Shown piece by piece: positions 14,997 through 22,190 of a stretch of 22,190 nucleotides of DNA (the first letter of the stretch is position 1; every line of letters begins with the position of its first letter). Source of the DNA: DAOVQB01 sp023128935 (GTDB taxonomy: Bacteria; Eisenbacteria; RBG-16-71-46; CAIMUX01; WJJG01); NCBI GenBank assembly GCA_030628905.1, contig DAOVQB010000061.1, forward strand, positions 1 to 22,190, given 5' to 3'. A program made the translations under genes and the position numbers. A model generated the notes under the pieces. The model was not told the origin of the DNA. It ran no database searches and saw nothing but the letters and a program-made list of their open reading frames with translations.

Positions 14997-16271
14997 ATGC
15001 CGGGCGATAGGCGGATTCTTCATATCGACATGGATGCCTACTTCGCGGCTCTTGAGGTGCGGGCCTGTCCGGTTCTCAAGGGCAAGCCGCTGGTGGTGGG
15101 GGCGCTGCCCGACTCGCGGGGCGTCGTAGCCTCGGCTTCCTACGAGGCACGGGAGTTTGGCATCCGTGCGGGGATGCCTGCGGCGCATGCCAAGCGCCTC
15201 TGCCCACACGTGGAATTCGTCCCATGTCACCCAGCGCTCTATATTCACACCTCCAGGAAGATCCTTGAGCACTTCCTCTCCTTCACACCCAAGGTGGAGA
15301 TGTTCAGCATTGACGAGGCCTTCCTGGATGTTACGGACATGCTCCCCTCGTCTCCCGATGACGCTGTTTCTTGGCGTGAGACCGAAGCACTTGCCCGTGA
15401 TATTGCTGGGTCCCTGCAGAGCACCATTGACCTGTCCTCTTCGGTGGGCGTGGGCCCGAATAAACTGATTGCCAAGATGGCCTCAAAGGTCAAGAAACCC
15501 CGTGGCATTACAGTCTTGAGCAAGGAATCCTTCCGCAGGATGTTTTGGCACAAGATGGTGGAAGAACTCTTCGGGGTGGGCCCCCAAACCTCCTCCTCCC
15601 TGATGATCCTTGGGGTTGAAAAGATCGGCGAATTGGCTGAGACGCCGGCGCAGTTCCTTCGCAGCCGGTTTGGTGTCTTTGGTGATGCCCTGCATGCCAT
15701 GGCTTGGGGGGAGGATGAGACGCCCGTGGTGGCTTTTCACGAGACCGCAGGCGCGAAATCACTCGGGCATGAGCATACGCTTTCCGAGGACGTGGGTACG
15801 CCTGAGGAGGGGCTCTCGCTCTTGCTCGCGCTCACAGACCGCGTGGCACATGACCTCAGACATAAGGGCTATGCTGGACGGCGGGTTGCGGTCAAGATGC
15901 GCTATAGCGATTTCAGTACCCTTTCCCGCCAACGCGTGCTTGCACACCCCACCCAGGAGACGCGCGATCTCTATCGTACGGCTAAGGAACTCTTCCTTGG
16001 GCATTACTGCGGAGGGGGCATCAGGCTCCTCGGCGTTACCGTGGGCGAGTTGACCCAAACCCAGGGTCGATCTCAGATCAATCTCTTTCCCGAAGATCGC
16101 CGCTACACCCGTTACCTAGAGACAGTTGATCGGGTTCGCGATTCCTTTGGTCGCGAAAGCCTCCAGCCTGCAGGGGGGATGAGAAGCTCAGAGGTGGGTC
16201 ACTCCCAGAGAGGCGGAGACGATGCCTCGGGAAAAGAAATCCACGGCACAGAGAAATCGATCTCTGTCTGA
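14997..16271 (+). CDS. dinB: DNA polymerase IV (Y family, translesion synthesis)
   Basis: This is an error-prone Y-family DNA polymerase that copies past lesions. The start at 14997 (MPGDRRILHIDMDAYFA) gives the usual family N-terminus, and GAGGA lies 11 bases upstream. ATG 14979 would add six residues but has a poorer ribosome site. Catalytic acidic residues are in HIDMDAYFA and SIDEAFLDVT. SVGVGPNKLIAKMASKVKKP and the little-finger domain follow. QINLF near the C-terminal end of the domain is a standard sliding-clamp-binding motif. About 50 residues beyond it are low complexity. It follows lexA by 121 bases, and its end overlaps the DUF72 gene by 50 bases, so it should be SOS-induced. Confidence 0.93.
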   Translation: MPGDRRILHIDMDAYFAALEVRACPVLKGKPLVVGALPDSRGVVASASYEAREFGIRAGMPAAHAKRLCPHVEFVPCHPALYIHTSRKILEHFLSFTPKVEMFSIDEAFLDVTDMLPSSPDDAVSWRETEALARDIAGSLQSTIDLSSSVGVGPNKLIAKMASKVKKPRGITVLSKESFRRMFWHKMVEELFGVGPQTSSSLMILGVEKIGELAETPAQFLRSRFGVFGDALHAMAWGEDETPVVAFHETAGAKSLGHEHTLSEDVGTPEEGLSLLLALTDRVAHDLRHKGYAGRRVAVKMRYSDFSTLSRQRVLAHPTQETRDLYRTAKELFLGHYCGGGIRLLGVTVGELTQTQGRSQINLFPEDRRYTRYLETVDRVRDSFGRESLQPAGGMRSSEVGHSQRGGDDASGKEIHGTEKSISV

Positions 16272-17241
16272 AAACCCTGATGCCAGAGAAGGGGTCCCGC
16301 GCCAGGCCGATCTCTTCAGATCCGTCACTTCCCCAGGGCCCGGCGGGCGTCAATCCCGTCAGGTCCGTCAATCCCTTCAATCCCTTCAATCCCCCCGCGC
16401 GGGCCCCGGTGAACCGCGCCAACTCGATTCCGTCGCCCCGCCGCCAGTGCGCTGCAAGGTCGGCCCCATCCGCGTCGGTACGTCGGGCTACAGCTTTGCC
16501 GATTGGGTTGGTCCATTCTATCCGCGCGGGACGAAGAGTGGGAGCATGCTCGAGCACTATCGACGCCACTTCAATACGGTGGAGATCAATGCCACCTACT
16601 ATCACATCCCGCCACCCTCCACCATGCAGCGGATGGCCGAGCGCACGCCCGATGATTTCCAGTTCATGGTCAAGCTGCCCGGCCCATTGACGCACAAGCG
16701 TGATCGGCAGGCCGAGCCAGCTGATCGGTTCCTCCAGGCCGTTGAGCCTCTGGAGAAGGCGGACAAGTTCGCCGGCGCACTGGCCCAGTTTCCCTATTCC
16801 TTCCACCATTCAGGGGAGGCTGAGTCGTACATGAAATGGTTGCGGGAAGTGCTGCCCACAATAGATCTGTTCGCGGAATTCAGGCATGCCTCCTGGGATG
16901 GCGGTGGGCTCGAAGCATTCCTCCGCGAGACCGGTTTTGGATTCTGCTGCGTGGACGAACCGGCGCTCTCGGGCCTCTTTCCAAGACGTGCATTGCTGAC
17001 GGGAGATGTTGCCTACGTCCGGTTCCATGGCAGAAATACCCATGACTGGTGGTCAGGCGGGCCATTGCGCTATAGCTACAAGTATGAACGCGAAGAACTG
17101 GAGCCCTGGGTCTCCCAGATCAAAGAGATGGCCGCCAGGGCCAAGCAGACCTTTGTCTTTTTCAATAATTGTCACGCCGGCCACGCCGTTCTGGATGCCC
17201 AGCTCATGGAGGACCTTCTCGGACTCGAACGGGAGGCGTGA
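16222..17241 (+). CDS. DUF72 (YecE-like) TIM-barrel protein with extended N-terminal tail
   Basis: Residues about 80-335 are a complete DUF72 domain, a TIM-barrel family with no established biochemical function. The motifs are GTSGYSFADW, FNTVEINATYYHIPP, FAEFRHASW, YVRFHGRN and FVFFNNCHAGHAVLDA. ATG 16222 lies within the end of dinB, 50 bases before its stop, after GGCGGAGA. Residues 1-79 are an extra Arg/Ser/Pro-rich tail that is probably disordered. It contains QADLF at residues 28-32, matching the clamp-binding consensus and differing by one residue from QADMF of E. coli Pol III alpha. A 9-bp repeat follows. A GTG at 16447 would remove the tail but has no ribosome site. The gene is third in the lexA operon, suggesting a role in DNA damage tolerance or repair (inference). 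Confidence 0.88.
   Translation: MPREKKSTAQRNRSLSENPDAREGVPRQADLFRSVTSPGPGGRQSRQVRQSLQSLQSPRAGPGEPRQLDSVAPPPVRCKVGPIRVGTSGYSFADWVGPFYPRGTKSGSMLEHYRRHFNTVEINATYYHIPPPSTMQRMAERTPDDFQFMVKLPGPLTHKRDRQAEPADRFLQAVEPLEKADKFAGALAQFPYSFHHSGEAESYMKWLREVLPTIDLFAEFRHASWDGGGLEAFLRETGFGFCCVDEPALSGLFPRRALLTGDVAYVRFHGRNTHDWWSGGPLRYSYKYEREELEPWVSQIKEMAARAKQTFVFFNNCHAGHAVLDAQLMEDLLGLEREA
16349..16393 (+). repeat. 9-bp minisatellite, five units, in the DUF72 tail
   Basis: Five consecutive 9-base units of the form [GT]TCAATCCC (the second is GTCAGGTCC) run from 16349 to 16393. They encode a three-residue periodicity of the type SRQ-VRQ-SLQ-SLQ in the tail before the DUF72 domain. Confidence 0.9.
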
Positions 17242-17296
17242 GGCGCGTAAGGCGTAAGGTGCGTGGAGCGCATAAGGCGTAAGGCGCATGAGGTGT
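17232..17296. repeat. GGCGTAAGGCGC-type simple repeat between convergent genes
   Basis: Imperfect repeats built on GCGTAAGGC and GCGCATAAGGC overlap the last codons of the DUF72 gene and fill the gap before the end of the glycosyltransferase gene. No hairpin terminator is seen. The GC-rich purine-biased array may itself act in the 3' untranslated regions. Confidence 0.7.
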
Positions 17297-17306
17297 GCGC
17301 TTCCCT

Positions 17307-18800
17307 CTACGCAGACCTTGCCTTTGTCCACCGAAAGAGCCAAGTCATCATCACGACATAACAGAGGACCGTGAGCACGGCGTTCCCGTAGGCCATGCAA
17401 AGCTCGAGATAAGAAAGCGGACGGTGCAGATCCGGGTGCACATACGCGGAAAGCCCTCCGACCTTCGAGAGCAGCGCATCTCCCAGAATCAGGTCGTGTG
17501 CTGCCATGTTGATCAGGATCGATATGCTCACGATCGCCGCCAGGTAGGCCCAGCGTCTGCCCCTTCCCGCCATCACGATCAGGAATGGGATCACTGGGAA
17601 GAGATGGTTCTCATGCATGTGCGTCGAGAGCACGAAGAATGAGAATCCAACGCCGGCAGCTGCCAGGAACCAATGGGCTTGTGTACCAAGGTTCCATGCG
17701 TTGCCCCTGTCCGCCGGTAGCGGCTCCGTCAGGCTCACCGATTGCGGTTCCGACCGGCCCGCCCGCTCGAGCCGCCAGATCCACCACAGGATCAGTATGT
17801 AAGCGATGCCGAAGAGGCCAAGTCCGATCATCTTGGGCGTGAGTGGTCCTATACAGGGCGCGGATGCTGGGCGCCAGGATCCGAGCAGCCACCAGATATT
17901 ATGTCCATTGACGGATGTATAGGGCATCGCTTCGATGTCGCCGATGAACTTCTGCAGGACCTGGGAACCTCTCCCCGTCAACAGGAACGGAAGGAAGCCT
18001 GCCACGAAGGTCGCGAGCCCGGCAAGTCCGCCCAGGAAGAGCCGCCTCCATCCCGAACGCGCGAGTGTAGCCAGGGCCAGCAGGGGGAGGTATGGCGCTG
18101 CGAGCGGTTTCATCAGGCATCCGAGGGCCATCGAGACCCATCCGAGTTCCGGCTTCCGCAGGAGGATGAGCGTGAGCGCCAGCAGCACGAACAGTGTTTC
18201 CACAGCATCGGGCTGACCCCAATAACCCGAGAGGAATAGCACAGCTGGGTTGAACAAATAAGCAAGAGCCGCCAGCCACCCCAGCCAGCATCGATTTCGA
18301 TCCCATAGCCCAAGCCGGTGTACAAGGGCTGCGAGCAACCAAGCCAACAGTAGATCGAACACCAAGGGCGGGATCTTCACTAGGAGTGAAAAGATAGCCG
18401 AGTACCCCACCACGCGGGCCCTTGCGGGGACCATGTAGTTTTCCGCGTAGTCGGGATCGACTAGAGTCATCAGCTGGCCAGGGGGTGCCAGCAGGTAGCC
18501 GTAGAGGGGGGGATAGTCGTAGATCGATCCTTCATCATAGAGGGTGTGAACGCCCTTGGTCGCGCCCCAGAGGGCCCATTGCTTATAAGCCCCCAGATCC
18601 GGTGGGTATCCGGGCAGGGTGCCGAGCCACCACCGCAGGAGAAGGAGGATCAGGAGAATCGCCATCAGATAGCGCGGCCTAGAGCCTCCCGCGGTCCCGC
18701 GCTTCTCCAAGCAGGCGGGTCCATTCGACACGAGTGGTTCGAGTGGGGTTTTCCCGTCCCGCGGTCCGGGAACAGTCCTCCGATCCCGTGGCGCCGGCAT
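17307..18800 (-). CDS. GT-C fold membrane glycosyltransferase (ALG6/ALG8-like, DUF2029-type)
   Basis: This is a polytopic inner-membrane protein of 497 residues with about 10-11 hydrophobic helices. It probably transfers a sugar from a polyprenyl-phosphate donor on the periplasmic side. GT-C features are an acidic first loop (YPPDLGAYKQWALWG), YDYPPLYGYLLAP, NPAVLFLSGYWGQPDAVETLFVLLAL, and the late STHMHENHLFPVIPF, which matches the H-x-HE-x-H element of the ALG6/ALG8 group. GGAGG lies three bases before ATG 18800, rather close. ATG 18665, at the first membrane helix, has no ribosome site, so the 45-residue cytoplasmic start is kept. It converges on the DUF72 gene. The acceptor is unknown. 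Confidence 0.85.
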   Translation of the reverse strand: MPAPRDRRTVPGPRDGKTPLEPLVSNGPACLEKRGTAGGSRPRYLMAILLILLLLRWWLGTLPGYPPDLGAYKQWALWGATKGVHTLYDEGSIYDYPPLYGYLLAPPGQLMTLVDPDYAENYMVPARARVVGYSAIFSLLVKIPPLVFDLLLAWLLAALVHRLGLWDRNRCWLGWLAALAYLFNPAVLFLSGYWGQPDAVETLFVLLALTLILLRKPELGWVSMALGCLMKPLAAPYLPLLALATLARSGWRRLFLGGLAGLATFVAGFLPFLLTGRGSQVLQKFIGDIEAMPYTSVNGHNIWWLLGSWRPASAPCIGPLTPKMIGLGLFGIAYILILWWIWRLERAGRSEPQSVSLTEPLPADRGNAWNLGTQAHWFLAAAGVGFSFFVLSTHMHENHLFPVIPFLIVMAGRGRRWAYLAAIVSISILINMAAHDLILGDALLSKVGGLSAYVHPDLHRPLSYLELCMAYGNAVLTVLCYVVMMTWLFRWTKARSA

Positions 18801-18813
18801 AGTCCTCCGATCC
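18774..18813 (-). repeat. 27-bp-period direct repeat spanning the glycosyltransferase ribosome site
   Basis: AGTCCTCCGATCC occurs at 18774-18786 and 18801-18813. On the minus strand the outer copy supplies GGAGGACT in front of the start codon; the inner copy lies in codons 5-9. The period is nine codons. Looser TTTTCCC-GTCC fragments recur near 18750, 18857 and 18914. Confidence 0.75.
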
Positions 18814-18960
18814 TGCAGCTAGGGCAAGTCCGTCTGGTCCTGCGGCTTGCCCATGCTTTTTCCCGTCCTGCTACCCGAGCAGGGTGCGCCCCTCCCGCGT
18901 CGCAAGTGTCGTTTTCCCATCCTGCGGCTGATGTTGATCCATCTCCTGCAATGCCTCTTT
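18814..18960. other. Gene-free interval
   Basis: Nothing convincing is coded here on either strand. It holds fragments of the loose TTTTCCC-[GA]-TCC repeat and leads into the toxin-antitoxin debris. Confidence 0.4.
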
Positions 18961-19012
18961 CTTTGTGGGGCCTTGGGATTGGAAGCCCGAATACTCCCAA
19001 GAAAACGGCTGG

Positions 19013-19084
19013 AGAACAACACCTCCGCCTGCCTTTCGTGAGGATGTACTGAGGGAGGCCTGGGACGAATATGTCGCGGCGTGA
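19013..19084 (+). pseudogene. 3' remnant of an MntA-type nucleotidyltransferase antitoxin gene
   Basis: The frame ending at TGA 19082-19084 reads TTPPPAFREDVLREAWDEYVAA. The R-x-x-VLREA ending is characteristic of the short MNT-domain nucleotidyltransferases (MntA) that precede HepT. The frame is open upstream to about 18962 but shows no further family similarity, and the GSxxxG catalytic motif is absent. Only the last 20-25 residues survive. Its stop overlaps the next start by 14 bases, as in intact mntA-hepT pairs. Confidence 0.5.
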
Positions 19085-19214
19085 CGATTCTCTGCGCCTG
19101 AAGGACATGCTGGCCGCCGCCAGCGAAGCGCGATCCTTTGCGGCCGGGAAGACTGAGGGTGACCCTGCAAGCACTGACGGCTTCGGCGGCACTCCAACCT
19201 GGCGCCCCCGCTGA
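19071..19214 (+). pseudogene. 5' remnant of a HepT-like (DUF86) toxin gene
   Basis: Its 47 residues begin MSRRDDSLRLKDMLAAASEA, the standard start of DUF86/HepT ribonuclease toxins of the MntA-HepT (HEPN-MNT) systems. Similarity ends near residue 35. The usual HepT length is about 110-140 residues, and the catalytic R-x4-6-H of the HEPN domain is missing, so the product cannot be active. GGGAGG lies about 13 bases upstream. The fragment ends just before the metallopeptidase gene on the other strand. Confidence 0.65.
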
Positions 19215-19234
19215 GCCGGGAGGCTCACTAAACT

Positions 19235-19951
19235 TCAATAGCTCCACTTCTCTCGCCGAACGGGCAGGCGGTTGAGCACCTCCCGATAGAACTGCCACTT
19301 GGGTATGAATCGGTCCATCAGCGCGACGAAGCGGGCGTTGTGGGTCGGCTCCAGCAAGTGAACCAGTTCGTGAACAACAATGTATTCGAGGCACTCCGCC
19401 GGCTTCTTGGCCAGCTCGGTATTGAGGCGAATCGTGCGCGCAGTGTGGTTGCAGTTCCCCCACTTGGTCTTCATCCGTTGCACAAAGAACCGCTCCACCC
19501 TCACGTCCAGCAGCGGCTCCCATCGGGTGAGCAGCGGGGGCACGGCCGTCTTGATCTGCTCCCGATACCATTCTTCTACGAGAGCTTGCCTCTTGTCCTC
19601 GTCTGTTCGCGGTCGCACCTGCAGAAGCATGCGGCTGTGCTTCAGCTCAATTGAGGGGCGCTTATCGCTCTCAGAGACAGTGAGCAAATAGCGCTTGCCC
19701 CACACGTAGTGGCTTTCCCGATCCACGTAGTCGCGAGGTGCCTCGCGCTCCTGTTCCCGCAGTTTCGTCTGCTGCTGTTTGATCCAACCGAGCTTGGAGA
19801 TCGCGAAGACGCGGATGGTATCGATGCTCATGCGCTTCGGAGCCGAGATGCGTACGCGGCCCGTTGGCGGATAGACACTGAGATGGACGTTCTTGATGTC
19901 CTTAAGGACTACGTCCACCACGATGTCACCCAGCTTGATCTGCGACACCAT
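19235..19951 (-). CDS. YgjP/DUF45-like zinc metallopeptidase (M48-type HExxH)
   Basis: This is a 238-residue protein of the YgjP (DUF45) metal-dependent hydrolase family. The zinc site is His194-Glu195-x-x-His198 in YIVVHELVHLLEPTH, with His204 as the likely third ligand. FVQRMKTKWGNCNHTARTIRLNTEL is the family signature before it. An N-terminal beta-rich part (VHLSVYPPTGRVRISAPKRM) precedes helices. The start codon shares its A with the hsdR stop (TAATG), so the two should be translationally coupled. Such genes are frequent partners of type I restriction genes, but their part in restriction is not known. Confidence 0.92.
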   Translation of the reverse strand: MVSQIKLGDIVVDVVLKDIKNVHLSVYPPTGRVRISAPKRMSIDTIRVFAISKLGWIKQQQTKLREQEREAPRDYVDRESHYVWGKRYLLTVSESDKRPSIELKHSRMLLQVRPRTDEDKRQALVEEWYREQIKTAVPPLLTRWEPLLDVRVERFFVQRMKTKWGNCNHTARTIRLNTELAKKPAECLEYIVVHELVHLLEPTHNARFVALMDRFIPKWQFYREVLNRLPVRREKWSY

Positions 19952-22190
19952 TAGTATTCGCCTTGCGCCCTGATGATCAGGAAGATCTGCTCCACCTCGG
20001 CCTCATCTTGCAGGATCTCATACAAAGCACGCTTGATGACTTGCTCGCGGGTCTTGACGCCGCGCCATCCGTCAGGACGGACCCGCTTCACCGCGGCGTC
20101 GAGCTTCAGCGCTAGGTCCAGTACCGCGTCGCCGGAGGCCGTGTACTCGCCTTGCGCCTCGGCCACACGATCCGCCCCCGCAGACGGCACTCCAGCTTTC
20201 TTCAAGTTGTTGTAGAGAGCCCGAAGAGCCGGGCTCTTCTTCAGTGGCTCGGGCGCGTCTTCCGCGTGACCCGCATCGACCGTCTTCGCGAGTTCCGCGA
20301 TGCGCTTCAGGTATTCCTCGTACTCGATGGCCTTGGCCTTCCGGGCCGAGATGATCTCGTCGAGTAGGGTTGACATCTTCTCGTAGTAGGCCGGGTCGCT
20401 CAGGTGCTCCTTGATGATCTTGCGGCGGACGTTGTTCTCGATGGTTTCGGCGATGGCGTTGCGGTTGCCCTTCAAGCCACCGAGCTGCGATGCGATGGCA
20501 CTGGCGATGCCGGTCTTCACGATCAACTCCAGCAGGCCCATGTTGTCGAAGGGCGAGATCTTTCTCGGTTCGTCCGCCTCGATGTAGGTGTCGATGAGGT
20601 GCCGCATGTCGGCCTCGTAGGCTTTGAGATCGAGCGTTTCTCCGCTGGCCTTGCGAATTATTTCACGGACGTTCAGGTGGTGCTTGAGCTGCTGCTTGAT
20701 GCGGCTGATGTCGGCATCGCCATATCCGGCGGGTTCGAGTTCGTCGGCGATGTTGGCATAGGCACGCACGAGGGCCACGGTCGCCTTGTAGAGCGCGACC
20801 CGCTGTGGCTCCCGCTCCTGTAGGTCCGCCGGAATCTCCGTGTTGCCGCAGAAGTAGTGGATGTGCTCCAGCTCGCCTTTGGGCGGCTCGACCGGCTCGC
20901 ACAGCAGGGCGAGAGTCTCCAGCGCGTTGTCGAGCCGTTCTCGCCCTTTCTTCAGGCGGTCCTGCAGCAGCACCTCCGGATCTGGCCCGCCCGCGCTGTG
21001 ATCGATCTCCGAGGTGTAGACGGCAATGGCGTTCTCGACCTTCTTGAAGAGGTCTTTGTAGTCCACGATGTAGCCGAAATCCTTGTCCTCACCGTCCAGG
21101 CGGTTAACTCGGCAGATGGCCTGAAACAGGCCGTGGTCCTGCATGGACTTATCGATGTAAAGATAGGTGCAGGGGGGCGCGTCGAAACCGGTGAGCAGCT
21201 TGTCTACCACGACGAGCAGCTTCATGCTCGCCGGCTCCTTGGTGAACCGCGCCTTGGCCCACTCCTCGTAGGCTTCGGTCTTGGTCATGCCCGGCTTGGC
21301 ATCGACGTCCTTCAGGAGTTCCGTGTAGGTGTTGTAGATGAACTGCTTGTCTGTTTCGGTGTTGGCGCCGGTCTCCTCCAAAGTCACGTCCCTGGCCAAC
21401 GGATTGTAGGACGTCACCACCGCGCACTTGCCGCTGAACGGAGTCTTCTGAAACAGGGTGAAATATCTACACGCCTCGTAGATGCTGGAGGCCACCAGGA
21501 TGGCGTTGCCGCGTTCGCTCGACAGTCGCGGCTTTACGCTGAAGTCGAAGACAATGTCGCTCACAACACGGCCCATGCGTGAGCGAGAACTGAGCACGTG
21601 CTGCATCGTGCCCCATTGATTTTTCAGCTCGTCCTTCTGCCAGTCGTTGAGCCCCTTGGTCTTGGCATCGAACCACGCGTCGATCTTGTCCTCGGAGCCC
21701 AGGCGCTGATCGATGTCCCGCGCCTCGTAGATGAGATCTAGGACGACCCCGTCCTCGACGCCCTCGCTGAACTTATACGTGTGGATGTAGCCGCCGAACA
21801 CCTCCAGGCTCGTCGCCCTGTCCTTCACGAGCAGCGGCGTGCCGGTGAAGCCGATGAACACCGCGTTGGGCATCATGGCCTTCATCACCTTGTGTAGCTT
21901 GCCACTCTGCGTGCGGTGGCACTCGTCCACAAAGACGAACACTTCCCCCACCGTCTGGCTGGGGCCCGACTCCAGCTCCTTGATGAACTGGCGGAACTGC
22001 TCGTCCGTCTTCCTGTCACCCTTCGGTCCGAACTTATGCACCAGCGAGCAGAGCAGGCGCGGCTTGGCCTGGCCGAGCTGGCTCATCAAGTCGCGGCCGC
22101 TGCTGGTGCGCTCGATGGCTTCGCCCGCCTCCCGGAAGACGCCCTCGATCTGTTTGTCCAGCGCGTCGCGGTCGGTGATGATGGCGACCC
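19951..22190 (-). CDS. hsdR: Type I restriction enzyme R subunit (5' end outside the window)
   Basis: This is the motor and nuclease subunit of a type I restriction-modification enzyme. It translocates DNA using ATP and cleaves it far from the recognition site. The frame is open to the window edge, where it reads VAIITDRDALDKQI, so about 745 C-terminal residues are visible. The N-terminal nuclease and Walker A are outside. Helicase motifs seen are FVFVDECHR (II), GFTGTP (III), LLTGFDAP (V) and GLFQAICRVNR (VI). The helical C-terminal region is complete and ends EY before TAA. hsdM and hsdS are not in the window and would be expected upstream, beyond 22190. The coupled metallopeptidase gene follows. 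Confidence 0.95.
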   Translation of the reverse strand, partial: VAIITDRDALDKQIEGVFREAGEAIERTSSGRDLMSQLGQAKPRLLCSLVHKFGPKGDRKTDEQFRQFIKELESGPSQTVGEVFVFVDECHRTQSGKLHKVMKAMMPNAVFIGFTGTPLLVKDRATSLEVFGGYIHTYKFSEGVEDGVVLDLIYEARDIDQRLGSEDKIDAWFDAKTKGLNDWQKDELKNQWGTMQHVLSSRSRMGRVVSDIVFDFSVKPRLSSERGNAILVASSIYEACRYFTLFQKTPFSGKCAVVTSYNPLARDVTLEETGANTETDKQFIYNTYTELLKDVDAKPGMTKTEAYEEWAKARFTKEPASMKLLVVVDKLLTGFDAPPCTYLYIDKSMQDHGLFQAICRVNRLDGEDKDFGYIVDYKDLFKKVENAIAVYTSEIDHSAGGPDPEVLLQDRLKKGRERLDNALETLALLCEPVEPPKGELEHIHYFCGNTEIPADLQEREPQRVALYKATVALVRAYANIADELEPAGYGDADISRIKQQLKHHLNVREIIRKASGETLDLKAYEADMRHLIDTYIEADEPRKISPFDNMGLLELIVKTGIASAIASQLGGLKGNRNAIAETIENNVRRKIIKEHLSDPAYYEKMSTLLDEIISARKAKAIEYEEYLKRIAELAKTVDAGHAEDAPEPLKKSPALRALYNNLKKAGVPSAGADRVAEAQGEYTASGDAVLDLALKLDAAVKRVRPDGWRGVKTREQVIKRALYEILQDEAEVEQIFLIIRAQGEY

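Noticed and set aside
18665..19228. Minus-strand open frame of 187 codons upstream of the glycosyltransferase
   Set aside because: It is Arg/Pro/Gly-rich without motifs, overlaps the glycosyltransferase start in another frame and runs antisense to the HepT remnant.
20857..21582. Plus-strand open frame of 241 codons
   Set aside because: It is antisense to hsdR, which has clear helicase motifs over the same bases.

Overview
This is about 22 kb of GC-rich bacterial DNA, probably from an uncultured diderm lineage. Four things suggest this: large secreted C25 peptidase / beta-helix / FlgD-like proteins, a secreted protein made of CCxxxxC...PNPC repeats, a TatT-associated TRAP transporter, and a Firmicutes-type GAACnnnnGTTC SOS box. 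I associate this mix with FCB-group and candidate phyla such as Eisenbacteria, Latescibacteria or Krumholzibacteria, but the sequence alone does not prove a phylum. No rRNA, tRNA or CRISPR array was seen.

Layout. (1) 32-6138, + strand: three secreted proteins. They are a gingipain-like cysteine peptidase fused to a beta-helix and an FlgD-like tail, a free beta-helix protein that copies the same module, and a Cys-rich five-repeat protein. The second and third share a short C-terminal motif. (2) 6428-11005, + strand: a TPAT-type TRAP uptake operon (tatT lipoprotein, substrate-binding protein, DctQ and DctM) behind a good sigma70-like promoter. (3) 11251-13955: an AAA/DUF4143 ATPase facing a serine hydrolase, with a 46-nt near-perfect dyad between their 3' ends. 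An IS30 transposase start and terminal repeat are stranded just upstream of the hydrolase and in frame with it. (4) 13996-17241, + strand: a probable SOS operon of lexA, DNA polymerase IV and a DUF72 protein, with a perfect 16-bp LexA-type dyad between its -35 and -10. (5) 17307-18800, - strand: a GT-C membrane glycosyltransferase. (6) 18801-22190: remnants of an MntA-HepT toxin-antitoxin pair, then a translationally coupled hsdR / YgjP-like metallopeptidase pair on the - strand. hsdR runs off the window edge.

How the genes work together. The TRAP genes form one importer: TatT and the binding protein in the periplasm, DctQ and DctM in the inner membrane. lexA, dinB and the DUF72 gene probably form one damage-induced unit. 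Pol IV carries a QINLF clamp motif, and the DUF72 protein has an extra N-terminal tail containing QADLF, so it may also be directed to the sliding clamp. The hsdR end and the TA debris look like the edge of a defence region.

A recurring feature is short local direct duplication. Periods of 78, 75, 30, 51, 45, 27 and 9 bp occur at seven loci, and all are multiples of three. They lie in or next to coding starts and ends, including a triplication of the lexA 3' end.
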